A stretch of 64,000 nt of DNA from Prado023 sp964418695 (GTDB taxonomy: Bacteria > Actinomycetota > Actinomycetes > S36-B12 > CAIYMF01). The stretch is from the NCBI GenBank assembly GCA_964418695.1, contig CAYQMN010000007.1, forward strand, positions 62,001-126,000. Reading direction: 5' to 3'. The position numbers and the translations under genes were made by a program. This document shows, piece by piece, positions 57,573-64,000 of the stretch. How positions within the stretch are numbered: position 1 is the first letter of the stretch; the number at the start of each line of letters is the position of its first letter. The notes beneath the pieces are model-generated. The model saw only the letters and a list, made by a program, of their open reading frames with translations. It ran no database searches and was not told the origin of the DNA.

Positions 57573-58766
57573 ATGACGGTCACCCCCACGGGGGCCGGCG
57601 AGGGGGAGCACCCCGCGGGCGCGGACCCCGCCACCTTCACGCAGGAGGCCTTCGAGCAGGCCTTCACCGAGGCCGAGGTGGCGTTCGGCCGGTTCAACCT
57701 CGCGGTGTTCGGCAAGACCGGCGTCGGCAAGTCCACGCTGGTCAACGCGATCTTCGGCGAGGCGGTCGCGGCCACCGGGATCGGGCGCCCGGTCACCCAG
57801 GGCAGCCACCTGTACGTGCACCGCACGGGCAAGCTGGGCGTCTACGACACCCAGGGCCTGGAGGTCGGGCGGGACTCCGAGCAGCTGCTGCGCGAGCTGG
57901 ACAGGTTCATCGTGCACTCGCGGACGCTGCCGTTCCACGACCAGGTCCATGTGGCCTGGTACTGCGTGCGCGCCACCGACCGGCGGTTCGAGGAGACCGA
58001 GGCCGAGTTCGTGCGGCGACTTCGCGAGCTGGGACTGCCCGTGATCCTGGTGCTCACCCAGGTGCCGGGGCGACGCGACGTCGAGGGGCGAGTGCACCTC
58101 GCGCCGGACGCCGTCGAGCTGTCCCGGCAGATCGCCGCCCTCGGCCTGCCCATCCACGGCGGCCAGCCGGTGTCGGTCAACGCGCTGCCCGACCCGTTCA
58201 CCGGAGCCGAGCAGCACGGCCTGCTCGGGCTGCTCGATGCCACCTTTCAGCTCGCTCCGGAGCTGGCGACCGACGCGCTCGTCGCGGCTCAGAAGATCGA
58301 TTTCGACCGTAAGGCTGAAGCGGTTGCGGCCACGGTGAAGAAGGCGACCGCGGCGGCCACCGCCGCCGGGTTCACGCCCATCCCGGTCGCCGACGCGGCG
58401 GTGCTGGTCCCGATCCAGATCGGGATGATGGCCCGGATCGCGCACATCTACGACATCCCGCTGGAGCGCGCGACCGTGGCCAGCCTGGCTACCACGACGG
58501 TGACCACCCAGGCCGGCCGGGCCGCGGCGACCGGCCTGATCAAGCTGATCCCCGGCATCGGCACGATCACCGGGGGCCTGATCACCGGCTCGGTCGCCGG
58601 GTCGATCACCTACGCGGTGGGCCTGGCCTGGCAGCGGGTCTGCCTCGGGATGGCCCAGGGGAAGTACCTGACCGTGACCGGCACGCTGGACTCCGCAGTC
58701 GTCCAGCGCGTGTTCAACGACGAGCTCGCCAGCGTGATGCGCCGCCGGGGGCCCGGCAAGAAGTAG
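57573..58766 (+). CDS. P-loop GTPase with hydrophobic DUF697-like C-terminal region
   Basis: A 397-residue protein of the Era-like/YcjF-related GTPase group. G1 is GKTGVGKSTLVN at about residues 48-59, G3 is DTQGLEVG, and VILVLTQV replaces the usual NKxD with TQ-x, a common variation. From about 255 to 380 the sequence is hydrophobic and Gly/Ala-rich (LIKLIPGIGTITGGLITGSVAGSITYAVG) and should associate with the membrane. It starts 4 bases after ispG and may share its transcript. The cellular role is unknown. Confidence 0.82.
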   Translation: MTVTPTGAGEGEHPAGADPATFTQEAFEQAFTEAEVAFGRFNLAVFGKTGVGKSTLVNAIFGEAVAATGIGRPVTQGSHLYVHRTGKLGVYDTQGLEVGRDSEQLLRELDRFIVHSRTLPFHDQVHVAWYCVRATDRRFEETEAEFVRRLRELGLPVILVLTQVPGRRDVEGRVHLAPDAVELSRQIAALGLPIHGGQPVSVNALPDPFTGAEQHGLLGLLDATFQLAPELATDALVAAQKIDFDRKAEAVAATVKKATAAATAAGFTPIPVADAAVLVPIQIGMMARIAHIYDIPLERATVASLATTTVTTQAGRAAATGLIKLIPGIGTITGGLITGSVAGSITYAVGLAWQRVCLGMAQGKYLTVTGTLDSAVVQRVFNDELASVMRRRGPGKK

Positions 58767-58829
58767 CCCCGAAGGGAGCGACACGCGAGCCGACCACCGC
58801 CGCGAGGCCCGTCGATCCGCTCAGAGACG

Positions 58830-58928
58830 CTAGACGAGCGCAGCCGCGACGAACGGAAGGGCGAGGGCGGCGATCACGACGATGCCGATGACCTTGATGT
58901 TCGAGCGGATCCACTCCATGCCGGACAT
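58830..58928 (-). CDS. Tiny single-helix membrane protein (29-32 residues)
   Basis: The frame from ATG 58928 (or ATG 58919) to TAG 58832-58830 encodes a basic start, MEWIRSNIK, then one hydrophobic helix rich in Ile, Ala and Val. GGGGGA lies just upstream of both possible starts. The charge pattern and clean helix are typical of bacterial membrane microproteins. It lies between the GTPase stop and the divergent alcohol dehydrogenase. Function is unknown. Confidence 0.5.
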   Translation of the reverse strand: MSGMEWIRSNIKVIGIVVIAALALPFVAAALV

Positions 58929-59022
58929 TGTCCCCCAGCCCGAGGCCAGCGCTGGCATTCCCGCCGGACGTGCCGCGGCTCGCGGGTGAAGGATGGGGGC
59001 CACCCACTGGACAGGAGTGGCC

Positions 59023-60039
59023 ATGTTCGCGATGCAGTGGGATGGGTCGCGGGACGCCGGGCGCTGGCTCGAGCCCGTGCGGCTGCCGACGCCCGATCCC
59101 GGTCCGGGTGAGGTGCGGATCGGGGTCACCGCCTGCGCGGTCTGTCGCACCGACCTGCAGATCGTCAGCGGCGACCTGCCGACGTCCCGGCTGCCGCTCG
59201 TGCCGGGGCACCAGGTGGTCGGCACGGTCACGGCGCACGGGCCCGACGTCCGGCCCGGCGCACCGGCGATCGGCACCCGCGTGGGGGTGGCGTGGATCGC
59301 GGGCGCCTGTGGCACCTGCCGGTTCTGCCTGAGCGGACGCGAGAACCTGTGCCCGGACATCGCGTTCACCGGGCTGAGCCGGGACGGCGGCTTCGCCGAG
59401 GAGCTGACCGCGCGCGCCGACTTCGTGTTCGCGCTGCCCGACGGCTTCGACGACCTCGCCGCCGCGCCGCTGCTCTGCGGCGGGACGATCGGCTACCGGT
59501 CACTGCGGATCGCCGGGCTCGATCCGGTCGACTCCGCGGGCGTGCGGCTGGGCCTGTACGGCTTCGGCGCCTCGGCGACCATCGTGGTCCAGCTGGCGGT
59601 CGCCGCCGGGTGCGAGGTCTTCGTCGCCACCCGCTCCGAGGGCGAGCAGGCGGCGGCGCGTGACCTGGGTGCCGCCTGGGCGGGCGGCTACGACGACCGG
59701 CCGCCGGTCCCGCTGGACGCGGCGATCACGTTCGCGCCGTCCGGGGACGTGGTGGTCGCCGCGCTGGGCGCCGTGGATCGGGGCGGTGTGGTCGCCATCA
59801 ACGCGATCCACCTGGACCGCGTCCCGCAGTTCGACTACGAGCGGCTCTGGCTGGAGCGCTCGCTGCGCTCGGTCGCGAACGTGACCAGGCGCGACGTCGA
59901 GCAGTTCCTGGCGCTGGCCGCCCGGATCCCGGTGCGCACGCGCACGCAGGCGTTCCCGCTCGGCCAGGCCAACGAGGCGCTGGCCCGGCTCGACCAGGGG
60001 CGGATCGCGGGTGCGGCCGTGCTCCGGGTGGGCGGCTGA
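59023..60039 (+). CDS. Zinc-dependent alcohol dehydrogenase
   Basis: A 338-residue medium-chain dehydrogenase that oxidises an alcohol with NAD(P). The catalytic zinc ligands are Cys in CAVCRTDLQ and His in PGHQVVG. The structural zinc Cys set is CGTCRFCLSGRENLC at about residues 97-111. The cofactor loop reads LYGFGASATIVVQLA, a GxGxxx variant. The layout resembles propanol-preferring AdhA-type enzymes. ATG 59023 has AGGAG 5 bases upstream. Substrate unknown. Confidence 0.9.
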   Translation: MFAMQWDGSRDAGRWLEPVRLPTPDPGPGEVRIGVTACAVCRTDLQIVSGDLPTSRLPLVPGHQVVGTVTAHGPDVRPGAPAIGTRVGVAWIAGACGTCRFCLSGRENLCPDIAFTGLSRDGGFAEELTARADFVFALPDGFDDLAAAPLLCGGTIGYRSLRIAGLDPVDSAGVRLGLYGFGASATIVVQLAVAAGCEVFVATRSEGEQAAARDLGAAWAGGYDDRPPVPLDAAITFAPSGDVVVAALGAVDRGGVVAINAIHLDRVPQFDYERLWLERSLRSVANVTRRDVEQFLALAARIPVRTRTQAFPLGQANEALARLDQGRIAGAAVLRVGG

Positions 60040-60069
60040 CGCGGCGGCGCGGCTGCCCGCGAGCGGCGC

Positions 60070-60903
60070 TCAGAACAGGATCGTCGCGAACGTTCCGACG
60101 GTGCGGAAGCCCACCTGCTCGTAGGTGGCGATCGCCGCGTGGTTGTAGTCGTTGACGTAGAGCGACACGGTCGGGGCGATGTGCGCCTGGGCGTGGCGCA
60201 CCACGGCCGCCATCCCGGAGCCGCCCAGACCCCGGCCGCGCAGCTCCGGGGCCACCCACACCCCCTGGACCTGGCAGACCTGAGCCGTGGCCGCGCCGAT
60301 CTCGGACTTGAACACGATCCGGCCCTCCTCGACGATCGCCAGCGCTCGGCCCGCCCGGATCAGGTCGGCCAGCCGGGCCCGATACGCGGGCCCGGCGCCC
60401 TGGGCGACGGGGGAGACGCCGACCTCCTGGGTGAACATGGCGATCGCCGCGGGCACCAGCAGGCCGAGCTCGTCGAGGGTCAGCGGTCGCAGGCCCGGGT
60501 GCGCCGGATGCGAGGGGGGTCCGGTGACGGCCATGAGGTGCTGGGTGGGTCGCACGTCGCGCGGGGGCCCCCACACCGGCTTGAGCATCCGCCAGAGGTC
60601 GAGCACCTCGTCGGCCGGACCCACGATCGACGAGCACCGGCGGCCCCGGCGCCGGGCTTCGGAGGCGAAGGCCGCGCGTGCCCGGGGCGTGGTCTCGATC
60701 GGGATCAGGTTGGCCCCGGTGAACATGGCGCTGCACAGGACCCCGTGCTCGAACCAGCCCCACGCCTGACCACCGAGCGACCAGGCGTCCATCGGGTCGG
60801 CCAGCTTGTCGGCGACGAAGCAGTGGGCGACCGGGTCGCGCTGCGTCAATGCGAGCAGCGGCTGCAGGTGGCGCGAGGTCAGGACCCTCAGCTCGCCGTC
60901 CAC
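60070..60903 (-). CDS. GNAT acetyltransferase with DUF4081-like N-terminal domain
   Basis: A 277-residue protein. The N-terminal half (DPVAHCFVADKL, GWFEHGVLCSAMFTGANLIPI) is the DUF4081-type domain, and the C-terminal half is a GNAT fold with the acetyl-CoA loop VAPELRGRGLGGSGM at about residue 225 and LYVNDYNHAAIATYEQVGF at the end. It is regularly found near ispG and proS in actinobacteria, but its substrate is not known to me. GTG 60903 lacks a ribosome binding site; CAGGAT 7 bases before it suggests a leaderless mRNA. Confidence 0.85.
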   Translation of the reverse strand: MDGELRVLTSRHLQPLLALTQRDPVAHCFVADKLADPMDAWSLGGQAWGWFEHGVLCSAMFTGANLIPIETTPRARAAFASEARRRGRRCSSIVGPADEVLDLWRMLKPVWGPPRDVRPTQHLMAVTGPPSHPAHPGLRPLTLDELGLLVPAAIAMFTQEVGVSPVAQGAGPAYRARLADLIRAGRALAIVEEGRIVFKSEIGAATAQVCQVQGVWVAPELRGRGLGGSGMAAVVRHAQAHIAPTVSLYVNDYNHAAIATYEQVGFRTVGTFATILF

Positions 60904-60972
60904 GCGGGCAATCCTGCCAGCCGAGCCCGCGCGAGGCTCCTTGCGGCGCCGGGGGGTGTCGGTGCGCGCGGG

Positions 60973-60978
60973 TATCCT
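60973..60978 (+). promoter_or_regulatory. Candidate -10 for proS
   Basis: TATCCT lies 36 bases before the proS GTG, in the spacer between divergent GNAT and proS genes. It fits the TAnnnT consensus; the -35 is not clear. Confidence 0.45.
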
Positions 60979-61014
60979 TCGCGGCGTTCCCATTCGGCCC
61001 TCGTGAGGTGACCT

Positions 61015-62817
61015 GTGCTGCTCCGCATGTCGACGCTGTTCCTGCGCACGCTCCGCGAGGATCCCGCCGATGCCGAGGTCCCGTCCCATCGGCTGCTCGT
61101 GCGCGCCGGCTACGTGCGCCGCGTCGCGCCCGGCATCTTCACCTGGCTGCCGCTGGGCTACCGCGTGCTGCGCAACATCGAGCGGATCGTCCGCGACGAG
61201 ATGGACTCCGCCGGCTTCCAAGAGCTGCACTTCCCGGCGCTGCTGCCGCGTGAGCCCTACGAGCGCTCGAACCGCTGGACCGAGTACGGCCCCAACCTGT
61301 TCCGGCTGGCCGACCGGCGCGGCGCGGACTACCTGCTCGGGCCCACGCACGAGGAGATGTTCACGCTCACCGTCAAGGATCTGTACTCCTCGTACAAGGA
61401 CCTGCCGGTGAGCCTGTACCAGATCCAGACCAAGTACCGCGACGAGGCACGGCCCCGGGCGGGCATCCTGCGCGGGCGCGAGTTCGTCATGAAGGACTCG
61501 TACTCGTTCGACACCTCCGACGAGGGCCTGGCCGCCTCGTACGCCAGGCACCGCGACGCCTACATCTCGTTCTTCGACCGCATCGGCCTGAGCTACACGA
61601 TCGTCTCGGCGATGTCCGGCGCGATGGGCGGCTCGGTCTCCGAGGAGTTCCTGGCCGCCACTCCGATCGGCGAGGACACCTACGTCCGCTGCGACACCTG
61701 CGACTACGCCGCCAACGTCGAGGCGGTCGTCACGGTGCCCCCGCCGGCCCAGGACTGGGCGCAGGCGCCGGCCGCCCACGTCGAGGACACCCCGGACACC
61801 CCCACCATCGAGACGCTGGTGGACCTGGCCAACGAGCGGTTCCCTCATCCGGATCGGCCGTGGACGGCCGCGGACACGCTCAAGAACGTCTTGCTCATGG
61901 TCCGCACGCCCGAGGGGCAGCAGCTGCCGCTGGCGGTGGGCCTGCCCGGGGACCGCGAGGTCGACCTCAAGCGCCTGGAGGCGGCCATCGCGCCGGACTC
62001 CGAGCCGCGCCCCTTCGAGCCCGCCGACTTCGCCGCCCGCCCCGAGCTGGCCAAGGGCTACATCGGGCCGGGCGCACTGGGCGAGTCGCGGTTCACCGCC
62101 GACGGGCGGCCGCGCATCCGCTACGTGCTGGACCCGCGGATCGTCGACGGGTCCCGCTGGATCACCGGCGCAGACGCGCCGGGTCGGCACGTCTTCGAGT
62201 TCATCGCCGGGCGGGACTTCTCCGGCGACGGCACCATCGAGGCCGCCGAGGTCCGCGAGGGCGATCCGTGCCCCGCATGTGCTGCCGAGGGTCGCGCGGG
62301 CGCCCTCACCCAGGCGCGCGGCATCGAGATCGGGCACATCTTCCAGCTCGGCCGCAAGTACGCGAACGCCTTGGACCTGACCGTCCTGGACGAGAACGGG
62401 AAGTCCGTCGTGGTCACGATGGGCTCGTACGGCATCGGGGTCTCGCGTGCGGTCGCGGCCGTGGCCGAGCAGCACCATGACGAGCGCGGGCTGATCTGGC
62501 CGCGTGAGGTGTCACCGGCCGACGTGCACCTGGTCGCCACGGGCAAGGACGACGCGGTGTTCGCCGCCGCCGAGCAGCTGGCGGCCGACCTGTCCGCCGC
62601 GGGTCTGCGGGTGCTCTTCGACGACCGTCGCGGCGTTTCGCCGGGCGTGAAGTTCAACGACTCCGAGCTGATCGGCGTGCCGCTCATCGTGGTGGTCGGC
62701 AAGAAGCTGGGCGACGGACTGGTGGAGGTCAAGGACCGGGCCTCGGGGGAGCGCACCGACCTGCCGGTCGGGGGTGCCGCGTCGGCGATCGCCGAGCGCG
62801 TCGCCGCTCTGCCGTGA
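61015..62817 (+). CDS. proS: Prolyl-tRNA synthetase
   Basis: Charges tRNA-Pro. The 600-residue bacterial-type class II enzyme has motif 1 around GIFTWLPLGYRVLRNIERIVRDEM, written here in two parts: GIFTWLPLGYRVL and NIERIVRDEM. Motif 2 is TKYRDEARPRAGILRGREF, and motif 3 is GSYGIGVSRA. An INS editing domain lies between motifs 2 and 3 (about residues 230-400), followed by the anticodon-binding domain with DDRRGVSPGVKFNDSELIG. GTG 61015 is preceded by GAGGTG. The HAD gene overlaps its stop by GTGA. Confidence 0.97.
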   Translation: MLLRMSTLFLRTLREDPADAEVPSHRLLVRAGYVRRVAPGIFTWLPLGYRVLRNIERIVRDEMDSAGFQELHFPALLPREPYERSNRWTEYGPNLFRLADRRGADYLLGPTHEEMFTLTVKDLYSSYKDLPVSLYQIQTKYRDEARPRAGILRGREFVMKDSYSFDTSDEGLAASYARHRDAYISFFDRIGLSYTIVSAMSGAMGGSVSEEFLAATPIGEDTYVRCDTCDYAANVEAVVTVPPPAQDWAQAPAAHVEDTPDTPTIETLVDLANERFPHPDRPWTAADTLKNVLLMVRTPEGQQLPLAVGLPGDREVDLKRLEAAIAPDSEPRPFEPADFAARPELAKGYIGPGALGESRFTADGRPRIRYVLDPRIVDGSRWITGADAPGRHVFEFIAGRDFSGDGTIEAAEVREGDPCPACAAEGRAGALTQARGIEIGHIFQLGRKYANALDLTVLDENGKSVVVTMGSYGIGVSRAVAAVAEQHHDERGLIWPREVSPADVHLVATGKDDAVFAAAEQLAADLSAAGLRVLFDDRRGVSPGVKFNDSELIGVPLIVVVGKKLGDGLVEVKDRASGERTDLPVGGAASAIAERVAALP

Positions 62818-63647
62818 GCAGGCCGGAGGAGGAGACCTGGCCGCCCACCGAACCGCTCGGGGCCAGGGCGACCCATCCGCCGGTCGAGCTCGTCGAGACC
62901 ACCCCCGGGTCGGCCGCCGGCTCAGGCGTCGAGGCGGTCATCTTCGACTGGGGCGGCACCCTGACCCCGTGGCACGTCTTCGACCTGGAGACCACCTGGC
63001 GCGCCTACGCGCAGGTCTACGCCCCCGCCGACGCCGCGCGCCTGGCCCGCGCGCTGCACCTCGGCGAGATCGACCGCTGGCAGGCCCAGCACCACAGCGC
63101 GGGCGCCAACGGCACCGGCGCCCTTGAGCAGCTGTTCGTGGAGTGCGGGGTGGACGTGGCCTCGCCCCGTCACGGCGAGGCGCTGCAGGCGTACCTGGCG
63201 GCCTGGGATCCGCACACGTACGCCGACCCCGACGCGCTCGGCCTGCTCACCGCGCTGCGCGAGCGCAGCATCCGCGTCGGCGTGCTGTCCAACACCATGT
63301 GGCCGCGCTGGCACCACGAGGCGGTGTTCGCCCGCGACGGACTGCTGCACCTGCTCGACGGCGCGGTCTACTCCAGCGAGCTGCCGGTCGGCAAGCCGCA
63401 CGCCGACGCGTTCCAGGCGGCGCTGGCCAGCCTCGACGTCGGCGATCCCGGCCGCGCGGTCTTCGTCGGCGACCGCGAGTGGGACGACGTGCACGGCGCC
63501 CAGCAGGTGGGCATGCGGGCGATCCTGGTCCCGCACAGCGCCATCCCCGAGGATCAGCACGGCCCGGTCCGGGGTCGCCCCGACGCGGTCGTCCAGCGCC
63601 TGGGCGAGGTCCTCGACCACGTCGACCTGTGGAACACCGGCAGGTGA
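62814..63647 (+). CDS. HAD superfamily protein with atypical motif I
   Basis: A 277-residue cytoplasmic HAD-IA-like protein. Motif I is FDWGGTLTPW: the nucleophile Asp is kept but the second Asp of DxD is Gly, so classic phosphatase chemistry may be impaired. Motif II is VLSNT, the Lys is in VGKPHADAF, and motif IV is GDREWDDVHGA. The domain begins only at about residue 40; the N-terminal extension contains PPVELVETTPG encoded by a copy of the dispersed repeat. GTG 62814 overlaps the proS stop. Substrate unknown. Confidence 0.85.
   Translation: MSRPEEETWPPTEPLGARATHPPVELVETTPGSAAGSGVEAVIFDWGGTLTPWHVFDLETTWRAYAQVYAPADAARLARALHLGEIDRWQAQHHSAGANGTGALEQLFVECGVDVASPRHGEALQAYLAAWDPHTYADPDALGLLTALRERSIRVGVLSNTMWPRWHHEAVFARDGLLHLLDGAVYSSELPVGKPHADAFQAALASLDVGDPGRAVFVGDREWDDVHGAQQVGMRAILVPHSAIPEDQHGPVRGRPDAVVQRLGEVLDHVDLWNTGR
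62878..62906 (-). repeat. Dispersed repeat inside the HAD gene start
   Basis: CCGGTCGAGCTCGTCGAGACC on the plus strand (as CCGGTCGAG plus CTCGTCGAGACC) is identical in core to the copy at 3384. Here it is read in frame as PVELVETTP in the N-terminal extension of the HAD protein. Confidence 0.8.
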
Positions 63648-63660
63648 ACGAGCCCGCAGA

Positions 63661-64000
63661 TCACCCCCGCACCCTCCTGACTGAGGGGCTGGGGAGGCGC
63701 TGGCACCGACGGCACCAGTAGACCTGCCTGCCCGCCCGTGTGCTCGCCGCGATCCGGGTGCCGCAGCGGTGGCAGGGGCGGCCCGTGCGGCGGAAGACGT
63801 ACCAACGAGTGTCGGCTTCGGCGTCGCTGGCCCGCTCGGCTGGCCGGGTCCAGCCTCCTGCCGGCTCCGGCCAGAGCCGGTCGCCGGGATCGGTGGTGAC
63901 GATGAATCCCGCGCGTCGTCCCTCGACCATGAGGCGCACCGCGTCCGACCACAGGCGCTGCAGCTTCGCGCTGCTCACGCGACTTCCCGGCGTGCTCGGA
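63661..64000 (-). CDS. Fpg/Nei DNA glycosylase, C-terminal part
   Basis: End of a base-excision repair glycosylase that removes oxidised bases. The frame continues past the right edge of the window, so the N-terminal catalytic Pro/Glu region is absent. Visible are the helical domain (KLQRLWSDAVRLMVEG) and the C-terminal zinc finger VFRRTGRPCHRCG then YWCRRCQ (four Cys). The Pro-Ser-Thr-Pro sequence at the edge is in frame and family-like. It is convergent with the HAD gene, with 13 bases between stops. An internal GTG at 63978 is not the real start. Confidence 0.85.
   Translation of the reverse strand, partial: PSTPGSRVSSAKLQRLWSDAVRLMVEGRRAGFIVTTDPGDRLWPEPAGGWTRPAERASDAEADTRWYVFRRTGRPCHRCGTRIAASTRAGRQVYWCRRCQRLPSPSVRRVRG

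Noticed and set aside
60961..61014. T-box riboswitch or similar tRNA-sensing leader before proS
   Set aside because: The leader is only about 30 bases from the candidate -10 to the start and lacks the T-box core sequence.

Overview
The window is very GC-rich DNA, dense with genes that often start at GTG and overlap by ATGA or GTGA. It looks like a chromosomal segment of an actinomycete. The evidence is the order rpsB-tsf-pyrH-frr-cdsA-rlmN, the order dxr-rip1-ispG-GNAT-proS, an acVLRF1-type release factor, a maltokinase, a resuscitation-promoting-factor domain and an Ala/Glu-rich tail on ribosomal protein S2. Family-level placement is not secure; Propionibacteriales would fit but I cannot prove it. 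I recognised no rRNA, tRNA, CRISPR array, phage or insertion sequence.

Layout. 1-2.5 kb: end of a heme oxygenase gene overlapping a heme-binding lipoprotein (iron from heme), then the chromosome-dimer recombinase XerC. 2.6-9.3 kb: an M23 peptidase divergent from a translation and phospholipid block (S2, EF-Ts, UMP kinase, ribosome recycling factor, CdsA, RlmN). 9.4-18.4 kb: a membrane-anchored fusion of an OpuAC-type solute-binding domain to an Rpf-like muralytic domain, a PadR regulator with its membrane partner, an acyl-CoA thioesterase, an Mrr restriction enzyme, a PrpE-like acyl-CoA synthetase and an MFS transporter. 18.4-26.9 kb: PutA (proline to glutamate), an AAA ATPase, acVLRF1, maltokinase and an ABC-F protein preceded by a six-codon leader ORF.

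27.2-41.2 kb is a polyamine and GABA region. It holds an Lrp regulator, a class III aminotransferase, a PuuB-like amine oxidase, two aminobutyraldehyde dehydrogenases and a PotABCD-type ABC importer. A D-lactate dehydrogenase and an unknown membrane protein sit inside it. A second PuuB-like oxidase and a methylmalonate-semialdehyde dehydrogenase follow at 47.4-50.4 kb. Together these would import putrescine or related amines, oxidise them through aminoaldehydes to amino acids, and feed succinate or acyl-CoA pools.

41.3-47.1 kb: a MacAB-like efflux operon whose ATPase is interrupted by an in-frame TAG, then a transmembrane Ser/Thr kinase. 50.4-64 kb: an unknown lipoprotein, a small Cys-rich protein, lysoplasmalogenase, the MEP-pathway genes dxr and ispG around the site-2 protease, TauE/SafE, a DUF697-type GTPase, an alcohol dehydrogenase, a GNAT protein, ProRS, a HAD protein and the end of a Nei/Fpg glycosylase.

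A dispersed repeat built on GGTCTCGACGGGCTCGACC recurs between genes, and twice forms the N-terminal codons of a gene. The most unusual items are the OpuAC-Rpf fusion, the leaderless leader peptide before the ABC-F gene, the nonsense codon in the efflux ATPase, and the repeat captured as coding sequence.
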